A stretch of 11,336 nucleotides of DNA, taken from positions 31,252-42,587 of the forward strand of contig CAJTPP010000004.1 in the NCBI GenBank assembly GCA_910578235.1, read 5' to 3'. Shown piece by piece: positions 8,701-11,336 of the stretch. The translations under genes were made by a program, and so were the position numbers. Origin of the DNA: an uncultured Clostridia bacterium (GTDB lineage: Bacteria; Bacillota; Clostridia; UBA1381). Position 1 is the first letter of the stretch. The number at the start of each line of letters is the position of its first letter. The notes under the pieces are model-generated. The model was not told the DNA's origin, searched no databases, and worked only from the letters and a program-made list of their open reading frames with translations.

Positions 8701-9919
8701 TTTGCAGTCTGATAGAATGAATATAGCTGTCACTGCGGATAATGTACCGTCAGGCATGAAATATGACTCAAAATCAGGAAAACTGACAGTGTCAGATAAT
8801 ATTTCAGGAGGCACAGGTATAACACTTAAATCTGCTTACAACGGACTTACGGCAACAAAGAATGTTAGAACTCTGGCTGAAACAACATCAATAACAATAA
8901 GTGGTTCTAACAGTGTAACGATACCCGCATCCTCCTCTAAAACGGTTGTATATAAGGTATATAATCAAATCAGCCAGCAAATAGACTCATCTGATGTAAT
9001 ATGGTCAGTATCTTCTGACGATGTGAGCATAAGTGATGGTATTTTGACCATTCCGGCCGGTATAAGCAGTAAAACCATAATAATAACAGCGCAATATAGC
9101 GGACTGAAAGCGTCAATGAGCGTAATGCTTACTTCTAATCCGCCTTCGCAAGGCGGTGGAGGCGGAGGCGGTGGGGGCGGCGGTCAAACATGGACCGGTG
9201 ATAAGGTTCAGATAAGCGTTACTCCGGCGCCGAATGTAATGGGCAATTTTGATACAGACATAAAAACAAATAACGGATTGACACAAAACAGCGGAACAAC
9301 AGTTGAAAGTCTGCTTCCCCAGCCAGATCCTACATATTTTACTCAGGGAATGGATAATATTGCAGGATTTACAGATATAGGAAGTGTTAAATGGGCGCAC
9401 AAAGCAATAGTTTCATTACGAAATGTAGATATAATTCACGGCAAGGAAGAAACAAAATTTTATCCTGATGATAGTATAACAAGAGCAGAGTTTGTTCAGA
9501 TGCTAATAGGAATGTTGAATTATGCGCAGCGTATAGATGTGTCAGAAGCAGAATGCAAATTTGAAGATGTTTTGTCTGACGCGTGGTATTATGACAGTGT
9601 GGCGGCAGCCGTGAAATATGATATTGTATCTGGGATAAGCAGCAGTGAATTTGCGCCTGATGCGCTCATATCAAGGCAGGATATGTGTGTTATGATTGAC
9701 AGAGCCTGCGCGGCGGCGGATATTGCGCTGCATAGAGGAGCAAGTGTTATATTTAATGATGAAAGTAATATATCCTCGTATGCTGTGAATTCAGTCAGAG
9801 ATATGTCTAGGGCAGGAATAGTGTCAGGATTTGAGGACGGAAATTTTAAACCGCTTGAAAATGCTACAAGGGCGCAGGCTGCGGTAATTATTTACAGAAT
9901 GGCAGGTGGAGCAGAATGA
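2777..9919 (+). CDS. Giant exported multidomain SLH surface protein with Ig-like, DNRLRE-like and CBM4/9-like modules
   Basis: 2380 residues with a signal peptide (1 to about 32, cleavage near VTAGA-AD). Approximate domain order: an unassigned beta region 36-237; Ig-like 238-335 and 336-440; DNRLRE/CBM96-like 443-641; Ig-like 642-743 and 745-844; a second, longer DNRLRE-like domain 847-1082; Ig-like 1084-1186; CBM4/9-like 1188-1400 (LVNGSFES, PTGWT) followed by a shortened jelly roll 1404-1513 ending WYDDIIF; Ig-like 1515-1612; CBM4/9-like 1615-1812 (LLNGDFSE, LPDNW, WFDDLAV); a shortened jelly roll 1815-1942 ending WFADAKF; Ig-like 1943-2033 and 2034-2119; a linker with 11 glycines (2126-2136); SLH modules at 2198-2259 (ITRAEF), 2260-2323 (ISRQDM) and 2324-2380 (ATRAQA). 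The Ig-like repeats share a W-S-V ... G-x-L-T-V ... I-T-A pattern. I see no catalytic domain, so the likely role is glycan binding, adhesion or scaffolding on the cell wall. The specific ligand is unknown. The frame is intact, and its stop overlaps the next start. Confidence 0.9.
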   Translation: MKNIKHSRIISAILSVAMLVTSAGIIPVTAGAADTDAVVTHFGQMRCNNTKTNTSSYTNDTYYGSGYLINILDGSYLSDYAGNVISTRADAEIKTDAREYGLMRIKLNSENTGSVDIRFAVNGTNKTFSAYEYNNEHSDWTEQALTDNNHVPTSVAAVDITYAASLATGYDWSQKGASFDAVNPVSEDTSGADKLIDFSIPVSDEDNAAGYKDILIKNNTSDTDATKIIVGTPVVTTHIKSIPASVEITGADTINITNKNRVQITEYTAEVTDNNGTVCTDKVTWSVVSGEAEIKETNGKAVLTTKQTISDGDIVIIKASVNETVFAEKNITISQTFAKNAAIAGEQSSTVYVSMLPAAVGKYIANVTDAYGKAMNTDVVYSVSDTDHFEISAEGILTVKANVAAGEYSTDITATVDADECENGTAVVSAPFKVTVTVSAANPEIILNSSQLLWFRANGKSNGAYDGSCGSNWYYSGDSGLKEINEIESGTGFGLITSFDIGGIDSSEKDLYNFKLKLTSSGASEKLAIWSYDNSNIPYYGGSVDKKAVTTAIKTMLPAWNTDWVYGTSTENAAPLAVASVSDGIYTFEFSYEQLKEYADQNGIASFFVTSENLSSRVSATKVYLSGDNAPKMTYSYRAKPQVNGVTIKGADKIVFSGKTPDGDNVYEGKFKTQFEDVFYDITDGITTWNIEGNSNITYDKAAGKINVSDELAEGTYMVTLKFQYEKDGTIYNAEKNIEIEKKAASVITSVRVSGNSSVNLVTSELPVKLNYTAEVLNQFGEVIKGEECVWSVSGANVDGITIDDHGVLTVGNGVKDSLAVIKAMSVTSPTVFSELSVAIHVSEYASTLYPEADVLFRKGNTDTKNVNGAELEITNSVDNDRAFVGGLKFDISSVKRAIEAKQPIVSIKLRLTSSLSKDGKLMLKPLSNDWSEAGSIENSYEAKSGIITEAVSSVANVIDNEENKAFTLNRKTKDKYIYEVERAENETIETWQTELDITDYLLGTGTDSDLNKNGYIEDNKNEDFVSFLIMANYNGTNANKIFTKDVSEITYADHWQALIEKFPELGKNTDILKPAIIIDYAKESVRITSGVSTIPVPLTDTANSVRITAEHYNPFTEETDTDISWSIAGYSNENGEYNGIPNGVSIASDGTLSVSKTASAGTVTVRAASSNPIIYKDFKVSVVKLADQLVNGSFESVTDAMMPTGWTSYDKDIDGAYNGVRRYKMEQTAETQLSNITRTNDDDGLVSGSYTADSKGNKGLMFKGASGIDKDYEGYAYAHNAANNSVDGGPDIRVTSGITYWISQDYRMENLYQLNDSAVVGPYMSYEGFQGTTSKKSQFSGTWYFKDGNPTQPYTTEDYDTLVKQITVPVNVNRLRINWGFKACEGEIFYRNFRIAPQGIDSSKPAADGLKVTEKMTWTSDPIVVAAGSEYSYKLSVMTDNVSSGLAVIVFKNSEGEIISEKKMKQSKTLQWVRSEGTVVPPANTAYAEIRLENDAKSGSVWYDDIIFTQSANPVSTYIKLKSDNTLVISPVNGENRYMFTASVTDQYNNPCEAEVKWSVNYAGLSVLENGTLIVSSDAVAGNAVITAETEGRDGKISDAFTVKIIKQTVNAENVSLLNGDFSEKDENNLPDNWTDSDRELSIANRTFDTSVSGWRLNYTTYTPADTSALIEWDASVDHTGNSGGSAKIYNADRAQGSMQISDNISVTGGQLYDLAVWVKTNNVSTDSNIYVNVLLYDKNGSTIEENKQLLRFYPENTDGKGNNTSDWTKLSGSMFINENAVKMRIDMRYRGGANNINGTVWFDDLAVTKQAGIDNEKLFNGKSVLMLKGYNFESNDFSRTYGEKWDSALISNISEGQEYYYSVNAQTLDASDGAYVMITYYNSAGRVIGTDKSDKISDEHTWKEIKGASTAPAGAVSAVMSLCIDGKGTAWFADAKFETKAITEVTEIAIEGNDTVMAASENYYYAVITDQYGLQSDRMNIAVTADNVPSGMKYDSKSGKLTVSDNISGGTGITLKSAYNGLTATKNVRTLAETTSITISGSNSVTIPASSSKTVVYKVYNQISQQIDSSDVIWSVSSDDVSISDGILTIPAGISSKTIIITAQYSGLKASMSVMLTSNPPSQGGGGGGGGGGGQTWTGDKVQISVTPAPNVMGNFDTDIKTNNGLTQNSGTTVESLLPQPDPTYFTQGMDNIAGFTDIGSVKWAHKAIVSLRNVDIIHGKEETKFYPDDSITRAEFVQMLIGMLNYAQRIDVSEAECKFEDVLSDAWYYDSVAAAVKYDIVSGISSSEFAPDALISRQDMCVMIDRACAAADIALHRGASVIFNDESNISSYAVNSVRDMSRAGIVSGFEDGNFKPLENATRAQAAVIIYRMAGGAE
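4103..4699 (+). other. DNRLRE/CBM96-like domain, copy 1 of the giant protein
   Basis: Encodes residues 443-641. It shares a distinctive C-terminal half with the domain broken by the upstream frameshift: MLPAW against ILPTW, EQLKEYADQNGIASFF against NELKKYADKDNVIEFF, and NAPKMTYSY against DAPSIYCAY. The family name is given by pattern (RFDLS / SFDIG followed by an alternating strand such as FKLKLTSS) and is less certain than the homology between the two copies. Confidence 0.6.
5315..6022 (+). other. DNRLRE/CBM96-like domain, copy 2 of the giant protein
   Basis: Encodes residues 847-1082. The layout is typical: GLKFDISSV, then VSIKLRLTSS, then DGKLMLKPLSNDWSEAG, with LDITDYLLGTG and a closing KPAIIIDYA. 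It lacks the KEYAD-type segment of copy 1 and has an insertion of about 60 residues, so it is a distant relative rather than a recent duplicate. Confidence 0.6.
6338..8602 (+). other. Region of CBM4/9-like jelly rolls, two complete and two shortened, split by one Ig-like repeat
   Basis: Encodes residues 1188-1942. Both complete modules open with N-G-(S/D)-F and a (P)xxW motif. Three of the four units end with a W-(Y/F)-(D/A)-D-type strand (WYDDIIF, WFDDLAV, WFADAKF). The short units at 1404-1513 and 1815-1942 align with each other (GSEYSYKLSVMT against GQEYYYSVNAQT, and ANTAYAEIRL against AGAVSAVMSL) and lack the opening strand set. An Ig-like repeat lies between the two pairs (1515-1612). 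The binding target cannot be read from the sequence. Confidence 0.55.
9152..9184 (+). repeat. Polyglycine tract (11 GGN codons)
   Basis: Eleven consecutive Gly codons with mixed third bases (GGC, GGT, GGA, GGG) encode residues 2126-2136. They lie between the last Ig-like repeat and the SLH anchor, next to a low-complexity Thr/Pro/Asn stretch, and are probably a flexible spacer. The G-rich repeat is a candidate for length variation. Confidence 0.85.
9368..9916 (+). other. Three C-terminal SLH modules (cell-wall anchor)
   Basis: Encodes residues 2198-2380. Each unit has the SLH shape: an F-x-D opening (FTDIGSVKWAHKA, FEDVLSDAWYYDSV, FNDESNISSYAVNSV), a central glycine loop (IHGKEETKFYPDD, VSGISSSEFAPDA, VSGFEDGNFKPLE) and a closing helix that begins TRAE, SRQD or TRAQ. 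Known SLH trimers bind pyruvylated secondary cell-wall polymer mainly through TRAE-type motifs, so this one is likely to be functional. Confidence 0.85.
9904..9919 (+). promoter_or_regulatory. Ribosome binding site and ATGA stop-start overlap
   Basis: AGGTGGAG at 9904-9911, inside the last codons of the giant gene, precedes ATG at 9916. The stop TGA of the giant gene (9917-9919) shares bases with this start codon, which points to translational coupling. The spacing is short (4 bases from GGAG), consistent with re-initiation by terminating ribosomes. Confidence 0.7.
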
Positions 9920-11336
9920 GAAAAAGAATAATAGGTATGCTTATAGCATTATCAGCACTAATAACGTTAATTGTTCCGTCAGCTGCGGTTCGTGCTGAGC
10001 TTGGAATAAAGAATGAACTTCAGGTTAGTCTTCTGTCGGCTCTTAATATTGTGCCCGGATATCCATCGTCGTATGACGCGGAAGCGGCTGTGACGGCGAA
10101 AGATTTTGTCAGGTATGCGTATAGACTGATTGGAGCAGATATTTCAGATGTATCTTCTACGTTGAAAACATATGGAATTGATGAAGAAAGCAAAACGATA
10201 AATGCTTCACCGGCTATAAGGATCATACTGGATATTGTAGGCTATAATAAGATTATAGCTTCACATGGCAATGATTATTTTGCATTTGCATCTCAGATAG
10301 GGATGACAAAAAATGCCAATGTATATTCCGGCAGTAATGATGCTGTCACATATGATCAGATGGTTATGTTGTTTTGGAATACGCTTAATATGGATGCGGT
10401 GGAGATGAGCAGACCGGATTTATATGAATATTCTGACAAAACTATTATGGAACAGTATTTAAAAATATATGAAGGAAAAGGCATTGTAAATGCAAATGAT
10501 ACTGTGGTCATTGACGGCGGGAAGACATCAGGAACAGGAGAAGTCAGAATTGGAGATGAGAGCTATCTTGTCGGAAATACAATAACGGAGCATCTGATAG
10601 GCAGTAATGTTAAATTCTATTATTATGAAGATGATGAGAAAACTTTAAGGTGGATAGAACCTAACAAGTCAAGAAATCAGACGATTTCAGTTTATGGTAA
10701 TGACATTATATCGGCAAATGAAAAATCTGTTTATTACGACGAAGACGGCAGACGTAAAAATCTTAAGCTTGATAATAACTGTTTAATTATTTATAACGGA
10801 AAAGCTATAACAGACGGAACTCTCGGTATAGAAGCAGTAATGTCATTAAATGCTCAGAATTATTTTATAGATAATAACAGCAACGGTAAATATAATGTTG
10901 TTATAATAAATGATTATGAGTATTATTTAGTAGACGCAGTGTCGCAAAATACATATATTGTAAATGACTACAGCGCAAAAACCTCTGTGGAGCTTGGTGA
11001 CGCCGACAGGCTTACTGTATACGAAAACGGTATAAAAACTACTGCCGACGCGATAAAACAGGGTAATGTTATAGCAGTTGCCAAAAGCGCGGATTCAAGT
11101 GTAATAACCGTTCAGATATTAACAGGATTTGTTTCCGGAGAGATTACATCATTAAGTTCAGGAACAATAACTGTTTCTGGAACTAAATATAATATTTCAC
11201 CGTCATATGCGGGCGATGTTTTGAAGATTGGACGGAGCGGCAGTTTTTATTTTGATAATTATGGCAGGATAGTCAGGTGTGGGGGATTAAAAGAAGCATC
11301 ATCCCAGTACGGATATTTATTAGACTTTTATCGCGG
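9916..11336 (+). CDS. Exported protein with degenerate SLH-like repeats and beta-rich region of unknown function (3' end outside window)
   Basis: Open from ATG 9916 to the window edge: 473 codons plus two bases, no stop. Residues 1-27 are a clear signal peptide (MRKRIIGMLIALSALITLIV, cleavage after AVRA). Residues about 35-73 (LLSALNIVPGY, VTAKDFVRYAYRLIG) and 117-158 (YFAFASQIGMTKNANV, VTYDQMVMLFWNTL) look like SLH modules. However, the key TRAE position reads TAKD and TYDQ, with no arginine. A third, shorter relic may lie at about 172-195. From about 205 the chain is beta-rich with repeated 'assigned value' style strands (VRIGDESYLVGNTI, IGSNVKFYYYEDDE, YLVDAVSQNTYIVND, GEITSLSSGTITVSGTKYNI). 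Similar large SLH-like proteins occur in Clostridia, but I know of no established function. Translation is probably coupled to the giant surface protein, suggesting they act together at the wall. No catalytic motif is recognised. Confidence 0.85.
   Translation, partial: MRKRIIGMLIALSALITLIVPSAAVRAELGIKNELQVSLLSALNIVPGYPSSYDAEAAVTAKDFVRYAYRLIGADISDVSSTLKTYGIDEESKTINASPAIRIILDIVGYNKIIASHGNDYFAFASQIGMTKNANVYSGSNDAVTYDQMVMLFWNTLNMDAVEMSRPDLYEYSDKTIMEQYLKIYEGKGIVNANDTVVIDGGKTSGTGEVRIGDESYLVGNTITEHLIGSNVKFYYYEDDEKTLRWIEPNKSRNQTISVYGNDIISANEKSVYYDEDGRRKNLKLDNNCLIIYNGKAITDGTLGIEAVMSLNAQNYFIDNNSNGKYNVVIINDYEYYLVDAVSQNTYIVNDYSAKTSVELGDADRLTVYENGIKTTADAIKQGNVIAVAKSADSSVITVQILTGFVSGEITSLSSGTITVSGTKYNISPSYAGDVLKIGRSGSFYFDNYGRIVRCGGLKEASSQYGYLLDFYR

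Noticed and set aside
3488..9133. DNA-level tandem repeats behind the Ig-like modules
   Set aside because: The modules share only short protein motifs. I could not see long identical DNA stretches, so they are old, diverged repeats.
9152..9184. G-quadruplex regulatory element in the glycine tract
   Set aside because: It has only one G run of three or more; the rest are GG pairs. The pattern is fully explained by GGN codons.

Overview
The window looks like part of a low-to-moderate GC Clostridia (Firmicutes) chromosome. Evidence: AT-leaning codon choice, AGGAGG-type ribosome binding sites, TGA used as a stop, and a series of exported proteins carrying S-layer homology (SLH) domains plus carbohydrate-binding-type beta modules. 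Gut polysaccharide degraders of the Monoglobus/Oscillospirales kind often display their enzymes on SLH domains and would fit. This assignment is inference; no marker gene is present.

All genes lie on the + strand and are packed like one transcription unit: gaps of 22 and 11 bases, then a 4-base ATGA overlap. No promoter, terminator, RNA gene, mobile element or CRISPR array is visible, and there is no non-coding stretch over 25 bases. Layout: (1) 1-816, the C-terminal part of a protein with two degenerate SLH-like modules followed by a beta-rich region of the sort that closes many carbohydrate-active enzymes; (2) 839-2765, a signal peptide, acidic linker, three SLH modules, a DNRLRE/CBM96-like beta domain and a C-terminal CBM6/35-like domain, broken by a frameshift at about 1958-1978; (3) 2777-9919, a giant 2380-residue exported protein with about eight Ig-like (Big-type) repeats, two DNRLRE-like domains, several CBM4/9-like jelly rolls, an 11-glycine linker and three C-terminal SLH modules; (4) 9916 to the window end, an exported protein with degenerate SLH-like repeats and a beta-rich region of unknown function, cut off by the window edge.

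The likely common theme is display of glycan-binding, and possibly glycan-cleaving, proteins on the secondary cell-wall polymer. No catalytic domain is recognisable inside the window. Genes 2 and 3 share a specific beta-domain, which suggests that they bind related targets or arose from a common module pool. The most notable points are the frameshift that splits a domain (with a good Shine-Dalgarno just before the downstream frame), the non-catalytic giant, and the gradient of SLH-motif decay across the four proteins.
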